From: Cunninghamella blakesleeana
Lineage: Eukaryota; Mucoromycota; Mucoromycetes; Mucorales; Cunninghamellaceae
Length of the DNA stretch: 64,000 nt
Assembly: GCA_017871115.1 (NCBI GenBank)
Contig: JAFCIZ010000001.1
Coordinates: forward strand, 124,001-188,000
Direction: 5' to 3'
Numbering within the stretch: position 1 is the stretch's first letter; every line of letters begins with the position of its first letter. Shown piece after piece: positions 47,697-60,378 of this stretch. The notes below the pieces were generated by a model. The model was not told the DNA's origin, did no database searches, and saw only the letters and a program-made list of their open reading frames with translations. The position numbers were made by a program, and so were the translations under genes.

Positions 47697-49858
47697 ATGT
47701 CTACACCTATGGATGTCGATTCACCTGCTTTGTAAGTATTATAAATAAATAATAATATTAAAACAAAGGAAAAAAAAAGAAGAGAGAAAGAGAGAGAGAG
47801 AGATACAGAAAGAGAGAAATTAACAAGACGATTTTTTAATATATCTATTCTATCTATTCTATCTATCTATCTATCTATCCTATTATAAAGATCTGCAGAA
47901 GAAATCAAAAACTTGGCTAATCAAGAATATAAAAATGGAAACTATAAAGAAGCTGTAAAACTATACAGTGATGCTATAGGTAAATATATAAATATAATTT
48001 GCAGTACATATATTAAATAATATTATGTATCTATATTTATAATTTTATATTTCATATAGATGCTTCACCTTTAACAGCAACATATTATGCCAACCGAGCA
48101 GCAGCTTTAACTATGATGGGCAAATACAAGGATGCATCCATGGATTGCCATAAAGCTGTTGAATTAGATCCTAGTAACGTCAAAGCATTAATAAGAGGTG
48201 GGAAGTGTCATTTAAATTTAGGAAATTTAGAAGAAGCTACTCGTCAATATGATAAAGCTCTTTCTTTGGATAAATCAAATCTTCAAGCACAACGAGAATA
48301 TAATACTTTATTAAATGTGAAAAACTATATTAATCAAATGCAAGTCTTTATGGATAACAAACAATGGGGTTTGGCTCGTAATAGTTTAAACCAAGCTTTA
48401 AAATTTGTTGATCAAGATAATATACCTTTTCATTGGAGAGTTTGTCAAGCTGAATGTGCTCTTGGTGAAAAAAATTATTCTGAAGCTAGCCGTATTGTCA
48501 AGTAAATAAATATAATAAATGGATGAATAATCTTATACATAAAAAAAAAAAAAGAAAAAAGATAGCTAATTTATTTATTTATTTTTTAAAAAATATAATA
48601 AAATAATAATATAGTTCATTGGTTCGTTTAGATTCACAAAATCCTGATGCTTTATTTTTAAGAGCTCGTATCTTTTATGCTCAAGGGGATAATAGTAAAA
48701 CTGCTTCTCATTGTTTAGAAGCTCTCCGATGTGATCCTGATTTTGCAAAAGGTCGTACATTATTAAAAAAGGCTCGGGCTATTGATGCTAAAAAAGAAGC
48801 TGGCAATAATGCATTTAAATCCAATCAGTTACAAGATGCTTTTGATGCTTATACTTCTGCTTTAGAAATTGATCCTGAAAACAATGCCATGAATGCTATA
48901 TTATATTCCAATCGTGCTGCTGTATTACAAAAGGTAAAAAAAATTAAAAAATTAAAAAAAAAGGCAAGGAAAATTAGAAAATACATTAAAACGTAAAGCA
49001 CTTTATTTATATACAATATCTATCTATTACTCTTTCTATCTATATTTTTTTAATAGTTGAAAAAATTTGAAGATGCTTTAAAGGATTGTGATAAAGCTTT
49101 AGAATTGGATCCTGATTTCACAAAGGTATATAGTCGACGTGCTGCTTGTTATATGGAAACTGAGAAATATGAAGAAGCTACAAGAGATTATAAACGTTTA
49201 ATTGAATCTGATGGTGGCAATCGAGGTATATACATATATAGATATATAGATATATAGATAGATATATACATATATATATTTTTTAGAAAAAAAAAGATGT
49301 ATATAAAACATCATAATCGTCATTTACTTACTTTATTTACACATTTTTCTAGAATATCGTAATTTACTTCGAAAGGCAGAATTGGAACTTAAAAAATCAT
49401 TACGTAAAGACTATTATAAAATTCTTGGATTATCAAAAGATGCAACAGAAACCGAAATTAAAAAAGCATATCGTAAATTGGCCTTACAATACCATCCTGA
49501 TAAAAATGCCGGGGATGAAACAGCAGAAACCAAATTTAAAGAAGTTGGGGAAGCTTATACTATTCTTAGTGACCCACAAAAGAAACACCAATACGATTCC
49601 GGTGTTGATTTAGAAGCTGGTGGTGGTATGGGCGGTGCAGGTTTTGATATGGGTGGTGGAGTTGATATTAATGATATCTTTGCTCAAATGTTTGCTGGAG
49701 GAGGAGGAGGTTTTTCAGCTGGAGGCGGATTTCCAGGAGGTGCTGGCGGTGGCTTTAGTGCTGGCGGATTTCCTGGTGGCGGATTTCCAGGTGGTGGTGC
49801 TGGTGGTAGAAGACATCCTGGTCATGCTGGAGGCTACTCTTCATTCCACTTTGGATAA
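47697..49858 (+). CDS. DNAJC7: DNAJC7/TPR2-like TPR and J-domain co-chaperone
   Basis: Cytosolic Hsp40 co-chaperone that links Hsp70 and Hsp90. Six exons: 47697-47731, 47891-47979, 48060-48501, 48615-48933, 49057-49225 and 49353-49858, encoding 519 residues. TPR repeats occupy about residues 18-360, for example [80 protein letters not shown] and [21 protein letters not shown] complete J domain follows: [31 protein letters not shown] with the essential HPD, and [21 protein letters not shown] Gly/Phe-rich tail (repeats of GGGFSAGG and GGFPGG) ends the protein. This TPR-J order and length match animal DNAJC7 and its fungal relatives. Confidence 0.94.
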
Positions 49859-51975
49859 ACCGTATATATATATAAAGAAAAAAAAAAGTATCATCATAAT
49901 TACTATTCTTTTTAATAACAATAACATCTATCATAGTTAATATAACCCTCCCTACTTATTTTTTTTTATAATCACTCACTCTATAGTATCATATTTGTAT
50001 ATTTCTTGTATACACTTTTTTTTTCCTCTTCTTTTGTTTTGTTTTTACTTATTTATTCTTTAGACACCCTTTATATTATTATTATTTATTTTTTTCGCTT
50101 CTCATCATGAAATTCATTTTTTTTAATATATATAAAGTAAATTATACAATTTTTTTTAACTAGAAAAAAAAGATATTTGAAATCATTAAATTATTAAAAA
50201 AAGAGATTGATATATGCTATAAACAATTAAATTATATATATATATATATATATGATGTAATTTTTTCATAGTTATTCAAAGACATGAAATCTTTTTCAAT
50301 AAGTGTCGATGCAAATTTCGTTAACCATCCCATAGGTTCCGGTATTGTTATTATTCTTTTATTAAAATTTAATATATATATAACTCTGACATGAACCTAT
50401 TTTTTGATAATAATCTTGACTATCATATGTCCATCATTTAATCCGTAGATGTATATCTAATCAAAAAGCATTGTTTTTTTTTTTTTCTTTTCCAGTATAT
50501 TCAAGTATGTATATGAATAATAATAATGATAATAAAACAAAATAAGAGTATTTTTTTTTGATTTTCTAAACTTTGTGTTATCAAAAGCAAAAGAAAAATC
50601 TGGGGAAATTTTCAGGGGTAAATGGTGATTCATTGTGTGTGTTGGATTTAAAAAGTGCTCTCTTTTTCCCAGATATAAGATTCTATAGCTGGGAAATATA
50701 TTATATATGAATTGATAAAATTAATGAAACCAAGTTATATATAATATTATATTGGGATAAATAATAAATAAAAATAAAAAATATTATACTGATCATTTAT
50801 AATATGGACTCTAGTATATCGTAGCTTAGAGTCAGCTCATGAGCTAGTAATATATACATATATATATATATATATTTATGTACTATAAACTAAAGATAAA
50901 AAATAAAATAAAAAATATTAATTATAACTATATATAAAACTACTATTTTTTATAATATATATATTTCTATAAAGAAAGAAAAGCTATACATAGTATTATA
51001 ATATAAAAAACAAAAATAATAAAATTTGATCTCCCCCCTAAAGAACCAGTTGCCTCGGATCATAGCGAAGTTATAAATAAGGAATAAAAAAGAATATAAA
51101 GAGAAGAAAGTGATTTTTATTTAATTAATTTCATCTTATTGTAATTATTTTTTACGAGTAGCACAGGAAAACATTAATATTATTATTATTATTATTCTAA
51201 TTATTTATTATTATTATTATTTTGACATATTTTTTTTAAATATGACGACTTAAAAAAGTAACTTTTTTTGTATATATTTAAAAACAATAAATATGATGAA
51301 AGTAATGACGATAAATTGATAGAATAACATGACAATTTTTTTAATTTATTATTCACATTTTAGTTTATGATGTAAAAATTTAATAGTGTACAAAAAAGAT
51401 CATCCTTCAAAAAAAACCTCTCGTCTCGTCTGCGGAACTTAAAACCTTAATCACTAAAAAATTCATTAAAAATTTTTCGTGTATTTTTTTTTTTTCTTAC
51501 CTTCTATAATTATAATTGTATTTTAAAATACCTTTTCCCTCTTTTTTTTTATACTAAAAAAAAAAGAGTTTTAAATAAACCAAGTTATTATTATTATCAT
51601 TAATATTATACTTATTATTATATAGTTAATAAATAAAATGTAAGATTTATTTTAAACAAAATTCATTTGTGAATGGGAAACGTATGACCTACCAAGTTAA
51701 CTTTAAATCTATATATTCTTGTATATAATTACTATTTATTAATATTATTACTTCTTATGTAATAAATAAATAAATATATTTATTTATATGTGTGTGTGTG
51801 TTTTTATGTGATAATACTAATAGCACAATAGTCCTAGTTGTGTTTTTTTTTTTTTTATCTCGATAAAAAAAAATGTTTGACAGTATTATATATTAAAATA
51901 ATAAGATATATAATAATAAAGAATAATATAACACAATAGATATATACAAATATACATATAAATATACAAATATAC

Positions 51976-52015
<40 letters not shown>

Positions 52016-52936
52016 TTATGTCTAATTAGTATATGTATTAAATATAGATATATATAAAGTAGTTTTTTTATACTTTATATACCCTTATTTTTTAACAATG
52101 AAGGTCTATATATATATATATATAAATGTATTAAGTCTCCTATTGAAATAGACCCCCTTTGAAAAAAAAATCCTTTTAAACACGTTTATCATCGTCCCAC
52201 ATGGCTAGATTACCTAATTTACGCTTTACATTTTCTGATTATTAAATAAAAGACATCATCGATCAAAGGTAAAGATAATAAAAAAAGCTAATATGAAATA
52301 ATAATAAAAGGTTGGATAAATCATAGGATTAAAAAATAAAAAATAAAATGAACAATGGAATTATGACTTTCTATCGATTACTTGATATGGAATGAGTTAA
52401 TATAAAAAAGTATGAAAAATCACATTCAAATATTAATAAAAAAAATGAAAAAGACAACCATATCTTTAATAATCTATTTATTCTTTTTCATTTTTTCATT
52501 TTTATTTTTCATAGATGCTTATATAATATGAAATTTTCATTTCAATGATTGCCAATGATTAATTTTTTTTTGTTCTTTTTGAAAAACCGTAAATTGATAA
52601 CAATAGCTCACTTTGTACTACTTTTTAAATAATAACGTGGAAAAAATAAAAATTATTATGATAACAAAAAAAAAAAAAAAATTGGGGGTGTGTGTGAGTG
52701 ATGTTTAGTATTTGGAGTAATTATTATTATTATTATCATTATTATTTTTTATTTTTTTGGTAAAAGAGTATAAAAAGTTTAATTTTTTTTTTCTTCTTTT
52801 CTTCTTCTTTTCTTCTTCTTTTTTTCTTTACCAACTGTCAACTTTTTTTTCTTTTTTCACATCTCATATTTTTTTTTATTTTTTTTTTTAAAAAAAAATT
52901 AAATCATTAAATATATATATTTATATATAAAATAAT
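49859..52936. other. 3-kb AT-rich intergenic region
   Basis: No gene with introns or recognisable homology. Short open stretches exist (50285-50395 and 52201-52245) but are too small and lack support. Many TA/ATT microsatellites (51176-51230, 51976-52015). The last ~150 nt (52780-52900) are T/C-rich and include a T9A9 tract, a typical promoter for the microprotein gene that follows. Confidence 0.55.
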
Positions 52937-53111
52937 ATGTCTGTTATTTATCATGCTAATATGTCAAAACAAAAGGCCCATGGTCTCTGTGAAATCTGTG
53001 GATCTAAAGTACATCAAACTAAGGTAATATAATAATAAAGCAATACTATATTATATATGATAACTCATATTTACTTTTTTATTTTATTAGTATTGCCCTG
53101 TATCTCCTTAA
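52937..53111 (+). CDS. 35-residue zinc-knuckle microprotein
   Basis: Two exons, 52937-53023 and 53091-53111, joined by a 67-nt intron (GTAATA donor, TATTAG acceptor), encode 35 residues beginning MSVIYHANMSKQKAHG and ending YCPVSP. The core CEICGSKVHQTKYC has exact CCHC zinc-knuckle spacing (C-x2-C-x4-H-x4-C); the final Cys is supplied only by the second exon, which supports the splice. A T/C-rich promoter-like tract and short leader precede it, and there is no other ORF for 2-3 kb on either side. Zinc knuckles bind single-stranded RNA or DNA. It could be a genuine RNA-binding microprotein, or the last relic of a longer CCHC protein. Too short for standard gene finders. Confidence 0.6.
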
Positions 53112-53348
53112 ACGATAAAAATATACATTCATATATATCATATGTATTCCAAGTAAAAAACAACAACTTAAAAAATACCATACAAGATAATAACAATTAT
53201 ATGAAGGCATGATATCTATGGTTTATGCTATCTTTTATATATGCTTCAATACCCCATTTTATTTTATTTAAAATAATAATAATCCTTTATTATGATTTTT
53301 TTATTTATTTATTTTTATATATTCCATTTCTTATTTTATACAGTCATA

Positions 53349-53383
<35 letters not shown>

Positions 53384-55049
53384 CTTTGTACTATCCACGT
53401 CTCTTATATTGCATTTTTTTTTTATTTATTATATTACATTAAGATAGAATTATTATAGATTTTTTAAAAAAAAAATAAAACACAAGCAAAAAAAAAAACA
53501 TAAAGAACTTTTTCATACCATTACATTCATAAAAATATATATTATTATTTAATGCAAAAAATATAGATAATCATCCTTTTATTTTTTTAACCTATGGCTA
53601 TTTTTTTTTTTTTAAATGAGTCCCCACATCATGATTACTTTATTTGGCATCGCACAAAAAATTTTTTTCTTTCTGGAATCCCGATTATTTTTTTCATATT
53701 ATCTGATTGTTTATTTTTATCTACCCTAATTTTCAAGGTAATCTCTTAGAGTCCTCGGATCCCTTCGATATAAAAGGCATCTAAAAGAAGAAAATTGATA
53801 AACAATAATAAGTAAAAAAAAAAAAAAGTAAGTTGATTTTTTTTCCATCGATAGCTGAATAATTTTTTTTTTTTGTGATCAGTATACCTAAAAAATAAAT
53901 TTCCCTAATAATTAGAAATTGTAATATATAAAATAACCTTGCATGTGAAAAGAAATAAGGTGGATGGGTAACGGGATAATGGTGTAACATTTATTTTTTT
54001 TAATTGTATGCACATGGTATTACTTCATTAATTTTTTTTTGTATTTCATTTTTTTTTCTCCAAACATTTGATTTACAAAATAGAGTGGGAGAGAAAAAGA
54101 GATGTTTTGACATAAAATGATGAAATCATGATGAAAAATGAAAAAAAGATCGGTTAAAATCGTATATGTTTCTTTTTTTCTTTTATTTGAGATTTGAGAA
54201 AGGAAAAACAATAATACACGTGGATAACCTTTTTTTTTTTTTATGAAATTCCATATATATATAAAACCAATTTCAGAAAAAAAAAAAATAGAAAGATTTT
54301 ATCTACTTATCATTTTTAATAGTCCTTTAGTTTAGTAAAAAAAAATAAGTGATTGAAAGATTAGAGACCCTGATTTCACTCTTTTACTCTTTATTTAAAC
54401 TGGATTTCCGTATCTTACCGGTCCAAAATATAAAAACAAATAAAAAAATAAAACTATTTATAAAATGATGGTATGATAAAAAAAATAAAAAATAGTAATC
54501 ACTTAAAATGGAAGAAATTCTTTCTTTTGTTATGTTGTGTACATGCTCTCTAACTCTCGGTCCTTCCCTCTTTTTTATTATTATTATTTTGTGGTAGAGT
54601 TATTGTTCAAAAAAGTGTTTGTGTCCGAATGTTTGGATCAAAACAAATAAACTAATTTAGTGACGAAAAAAGATAACACACTATTGTCATATATATATAT
54701 ATATATGTATATATGTATATATGTATATACGCTATCTACTTTTAATCAAAGTCTATATTCAGTCAAATATGAAATAATATTATTTAATTTTTTAATATAA
54801 GAATATATATTTATTTATGAAAAATAGACTTATACGTATTAGAGTAGTAATTTCAAATTGTACTTTTTTTCACAGCTTTATTGTCTAAAAAGAACTAATT
54901 TTTTTTTCTATACCTTTTTTATTTTTTTTCAAAACAAATATTGATTATGAATGTTGAATGATTATAACTTTTTTTTCTTTTCTTTTTTTTTAATGTATGA
55001 AGATGAATAAATTAAATATATGGAATAAATATTATAATGTATATATAGT
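53112..55049. other. AT-rich intergenic region
   Basis: Contains TA repeats (53353-53381, 54690-54732), many T and A homopolymers and no supportable gene on either strand. It includes the 3' flank of NOC3 at its right end. Confidence 0.6.
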
Positions 55050-56831
55050 TTAATTTGTGGAAGGTTGTTGTTGTAATGTTTGAGCGAGTGCACGAATGGT
55101 TGGATCATAATGATTCTATATAATAATAATAATAAAGTTAATTTATTATCAAAATTATTTATTTGTTTATTTTTTTTTAAGTATAAATATAATATACATA
55201 TATATATAAATATATAAAAGAAAAAAAAGTCGTAAAAATTACCTGATAGAGGAATAATTCATATAAACTAGTACCAAAAGGATTACTTAATTCAGGATCT
55301 TGTAATAATGGCATGTATAAGCCTGTTGAAGCTCGATCTTCAGACTGTATTAAAGCATCCAAACGGTGGTCTTTCTATTAAAGATTGTATCATATCACAT
55401 GGTAAATAAATAAATATAAAAATAATATTAACATTTGAATAAAGTTTATTTTTATTTTACGTTTATCACATTATTCCCTTTTTTTTTTTCTTACATTGAT
55501 TAAACGTTGTACAAGGTTTAAACAGTTAGATACTGTTTTTGTAGGCATATTAAGTGCAACCATAGAGAACCTTTTAACAAAAGCAGCCAATCGATCGATA
55601 GGGATCTGACGTTTCCTTAAAAACATCATTTCTAAACCACGAAGAATCAATTCACTTTCAGATTCAGATGATACAGTTACTGTTTGTTGTTCATTATCAT
55701 TATTGTTATTATTTGTTGACAATACCCAATCATCTTCTAAACGTGTATGGAAAGTAGCTTGGAGTAATATTTGATAAATTTCTTTATAAAAATCTTTTAA
55801 ATCATAATTCACTGCTTCACCTTGTCCTGATAATAATTGAAATGCTGTGATAATACATAAAAGACATTTACGTGTGTTGGTAGTGGCATATGCTGTAAAA
55901 TCGTTGGTTGTATTATTTAATTGTTGCATCACACTACGAAGGGCATTTAAAAGATCATTAAAGAAGTCAACATTGATTAAATGAGAGAAGCGTGCTAATC
56001 CTTCTAATACATTAGGTAATAATGGTGATGTTGTATATTGCTTTAATACTCTAAAATAAAACGCAAATAACAATTTTAATGTTTCTGTATGCTAGAATAA
56101 AATAATAATAATAATAATAATAATGCAGATTAGAAAAATGATAAAATAAAAAAATAATTATCTAAATAATATATATGATATGTTCACTTACGTGTTTATC
56201 TTTTTCTTCTTTGCTAACAATGGCTTCGGCTTCTTGAAATTCCTTTTCAATTTCTTTGGTTTCTTTTAATGCTTTTTTGGCCTTCTTATTTAAAAATGGT
56301 TTATCTTTGGCTTTACGTTTACGTTGAAGTGGATTATCTTCTTTATTATTACTGTTAGAGATAGGTGCCATTTCATCCTTGAGTCTTAAATGTAAGAATA
56401 GAGTAACCACTTTTTCATTTACAGTATAATGTTTTGATTTAATCATACGAGTAATCATAATAACAGCATCCAATGAAATTCGTCCCGATTCATCACCTTC
56501 AAGAATATTGATAATAGCGTTGTACGATAGTTCTGCCATCTGACAATTGCAATAATAATAATAAAAATTTTTGTAAAAAAAATTTTTTTTTCATTATTTA
56601 CTATTATTAATTTTATTTTATTTTATTTTATTTTATTTTATTTTTTTTTAAAAAAAAAAAGCAACTTACTTCATCCCATTTATATGTGCTCATTCTAGCC
56701 ACTATCGATACCATAATTTCCAATCGAAAGTTAAAATGAGGTTTACTTGTTAATAATTCACATAAGCATTTAGTTGCAACAATGGCCATAGATTTATCAA
56801 TTTCTGTGTTTCTTTCTAAAAAAAGATTAAA

Positions 56832-56875
<44 letters not shown>

Positions 56876-58732
56876 CTAGAATTCTCTTTATTCTTTTTAT
56901 TGTTGATCACTTTCGTGTTACAATTATTTATTCTTTTTTTTTTCCATCCTTAAAAATTTTATAATAATAATAAAAACTTACTGGATAAAAGGGCATTTAA
57001 ATCTTTCAAGTAAGCTTCATAGTTGTGTAATAACGTTTTTTCATATTGTCGTAATTTTCGAATATCTTTGCTAACAAGCACACTTTCTTCTTTTTCAGTT
57101 GATAAACGAATACGATATCTATAAATAAAATAAAAAAAGATAAAGGTAAATAAATATAAAAAGCAAATGATTATTTGTTATGAATATCACTTCTATTTTC
57201 ACCCTCTACCCCAAATTGTTAAAATTAAGATTTAGAGTTAAACATTTTTTTTTAAAAAAAAAAATAGCTCCATTTGTATCTATACATATACATTTTATTT
57301 TTCATATTATTTTTTATTCTTGCTCGTGTTTTTCCCATTCTTTTTTTATTATATCTACATTTCCCACGAATTAGATTATAAACAACTTCTTATGCTTACC
57401 CTGGAATGATATCTTTATACACTGCTAATTGAGCTAAAAGTGCCAATTTACGTACAGTAGCATTATCAGTTTTGTACATGTCACGGAATCCTTTTAATCG
57501 ACCAATCTGAAAAAAAAAAACCAAGTATTTTTTTTTTAGTTTCATATAAACCTTATATATATATATATATATATATGCATATTTAACAAACTTACATTTT
57601 CTTCAGGATCTTCTTGAATAGAAGTAGCTAATGAGGCTAATTCTTCTTTTTTAAGTATAATAAGTTGTTTCTTTGTAAGCTTTGATTCATCCATGGTCGA
57701 TTCATCCTCAGAATAAGCAAATTTTGAAGATTCGTTGTCATTATCATTCTTTTGATTCATCTTCTTTTCATATTCTTCCTGTTCTTCATCAATAGATTCA
57801 ACATCATTTTCATCTTCTTCTTCGATATGCTCCTGTTCAGCTATCTTACCACTTGCTAATTTAATAGGCAATTTATTAACATAATCCTTTTTAGACCATT
57901 CGTTAGCTACTTTTCTAGGTTTCATTTCATAATCCATTTCATCATCTGATTCATTTTTTTTAGATAAATCCTTTTTATTTTTTCTTTTAGTTGATAATTG
58001 TTGTTGTTGTTGGTGTACTTCTGATTCTGAATCTGATGATAAATCACGTAAAAATTCTCCTTCATCTTCACTATCTATTAACTCATTAGTATCTTGAGTA
58101 ATCATTTCATCATCATCATCATCATCATAATCTTCATCTTCAGAAGAGGAAAGTTCCATAGGTTCAGGTACTGATTCTAATTTTTCTTCTTTGGATATAT
58201 TTGCTTTTTTTGGTGCTTTAGCCTTGGTTACTTTTCTATATATAAATTAATTACAAATAAAGAAATAGAAAGATATATGAGCATAAAATAATAGATATAT
58301 ATGGGTAAATAATAACTATATATATATAAATATACCTAGCTAATTCCTTTGAGTTCATTGACTGTAAAAAGTTTCCAAAGTCTTGATTTTGTTCAAAAAA
58401 GGCTAAATCCTCATCAGAAATATCAATGTCATTTTCATTAGCATTTGGTACTTGAACAAACTCTTTATCCTAAAAAATAAAATAAACATTAATATTACAT
58501 TATTTTCATGATATATATATGTGTGTGCTCAAAAAAGAATATATATATATTCAAGCACTTTAAAGTAACAGATCTTGATTATTATTTTTTCTTTCTCGAA
58601 AAAAAAAAAAAAAAAAAAAAAAAAACTAACCTTTTGTTGTTTTTTCTTTACTGGTGCTTTTCCATCGTTATTCTTTTTTTTAATTGATCCATTGGTAGTT
58701 TTTTTAGTAATTTTATTTTTCTTTGGTGGCAT
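55050..58732 (-). CDS. NOC3: Nucleolar complex-associated protein 3 (ribosome biogenesis, replication licensing)
   Basis: Nucleolar protein that works with Noc2 in maturation and export of 60S precursors and, in yeast, also in replication licensing. Ten exons on the minus strand: 58732-58631, 58469-58336, 58235-57596, 57506-57400, 57118-56982, 56815-56670, 56539-56192, 56091-55495, 55374-55243 and 55115-55050, encoding 802 residues. Lys-rich start MPPKKNKITKKTTNGSIKKK, then a very acidic region (SSSEDEDYDDDDDDE) and a second charged region. The conserved core includes IGRLKGFRDMYKTDNATVRK, YEAYLKDLNALLSKRNTEID, KSMAIVATKCLCELLTSKPH, LLFAFYFRVLKQYTTSPLLP and VLEGLARFSHLINVDFFNDL, followed by the C-terminal NHYDPTIRALAQTL. 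These match the Noc3/CBF families. A basic patch (KRKAKDKPFLNKKAKKALKE) likely serves nucleolar targeting. A 22-nt palindrome lies 123-144 nt upstream of the start. Confidence 0.93.
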
Positions 58733-60378
58733 TTTTTTAAAAAAGAAAGAATAAAGTCGTGAAGAAAAAAAAAAGAAGGAAAAAAAATTAATTATGCTTT
58801 TTTTTTTTTTTTTGACACCCGCCCCAACAGTCACCAGTATACAGTGGCTTTCTCTCACATAGTGCGCACTATGTGACATTTTGAATTTTTTTCTTTTTTG
58901 TTTTCCACCATTAATCTTTTCGTTATTATATTATATTATTTAAATAAATAAATAATAATTATACATACATATAGTTATTTATTATATAATTTTAAATAAA
59001 ATGAAAAAATGAATGAATTTGTTTTTTGATATTAAATACAAATAATTCAAAATAGCGCAATACAAAATTAGGCTGAGATTTAAAACGTCAACTTTTTACT
59101 TTTATAGTATTAAAATATCAAAATAAAAATTATAGTTATTATATAAATATTTTTTTTATTCTATTTTTTTAATACGGTATTCAGATATTATGAAGATATA
59201 AATAGTTATATACATGTGTGTATGTGTATATGTTGTAGATAATAATATTAAATCACAAATTTTTGGGTAATGTGATTCAACAAATTTTTTTATTTTATCT
59301 CTGCTTTTAATATAAAAAAGAAAACTTAATGATTATTGACTCTATTTTCTATATGAAATTTTATTATATAACATATGGACATTATACATTTTATAATATA
59401 AAATTTAACATAATCTATATTAATTTCAATACTCTTTTTTTTATTATTTTTATTTTTACTGTAATATTCTAGAAAAAAAAAACATTATAATTTCAACAAC
59501 TACAGCAACAAAATATTAGTATAATATGATATCAGCAATATACAGTAGTAATTATTAGTAATAAAAAGCATATTAAATACTGAGTCTTTAGCTTTTTACT
59601 ATTTTTTTGTATCACATAAAGTTGATAATGTATCTAATAAGCTCAAAGCACAATGGTAGCAAATATAGAACTTCTGATTATAACTCAGCCTTGAAAACAC
59701 CTTAACATAATCTAATAATAATTGATGTTTTTAATAAAACTTTAAAATGGTACGTAATGTGGCGTTCTTTTTTTTTTTTTTTAAAAAAAAAAAAGGAAAT
59801 TAAATAAAATTTAAGAGCGTTTGATTGTTATTAAAATTGTAGTCATCATTTTGAGTATAGCATAAATTACATGATTATATGATTTATATAGAGTATTATT
59901 TATTAAAAGGATTCAGAAAGTTTAGCGTATTTATTATTCATTATATAATTAAGTATATAAATACGTGGTTACCATCAGAAATGTAAAATGAAATAGCAAG
60001 CATATATTTAATGAAAGAACGAAATCAATTTTAATTTTGGAATTTAGCAAATGTTTAAAACTCAATAATTGTGGAGAGTGTCTGTTTTACTGTCCTTAGA
60101 ACCGATATAAATGTCTGAGTGTTTCGGTTAAAAAAATGGCCTAAATGCTATTTAGAAATCAGCATAATTTAAATTACCATTTAAGTAATGTAATTTCGGC
60201 CCGGCGGAGCAAGTTTTTTTGATTTGTCTTAAATTACTGGTTGTTGAAGTATATTTAAATGGAATTATTTTTTTCAATTTTCATTCTAATTTATATCTCT
60301 TTCATATACTTGTATTATTTTATTATTTCATTCATACTACATTTTCTTTTCTTTTAAATTTCATTTACATAGATAATC
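58733..60378. other. Divergent intergenic region between NOC3 and a P450 gene
   Basis: Holds the NOC3 promoter (58733-58900) with a GC-rich patch and palindrome, ~1.1 kb of AT-rich DNA with a T15A12 tract (59768-59794), and the P450 promoter (about 60050-60378) with a GC-rich CGG cluster. No gene found. Confidence 0.6.
58855..58876. promoter_or_regulatory. 22-nt perfect palindrome upstream of NOC3
   Basis: The half-site TCACATAGTGC is followed directly by its reverse complement. It lies in a locally GC-rich segment (58814-58878) 123-144 nt before the NOC3 start. It could be a dimeric transcription-factor site; function is inference. Confidence 0.6.

Noticed and set aside
49620..49940. Leu/Val-rich ORF at the end of DNAJC7
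   Set aside because: Shifted frame of the Gly/Phe-rich tail codons.
52201..52245. Short ORF starting MARLPNLRFTF
   Set aside because: Only 14 codons, no intron, no motif and no supporting context.
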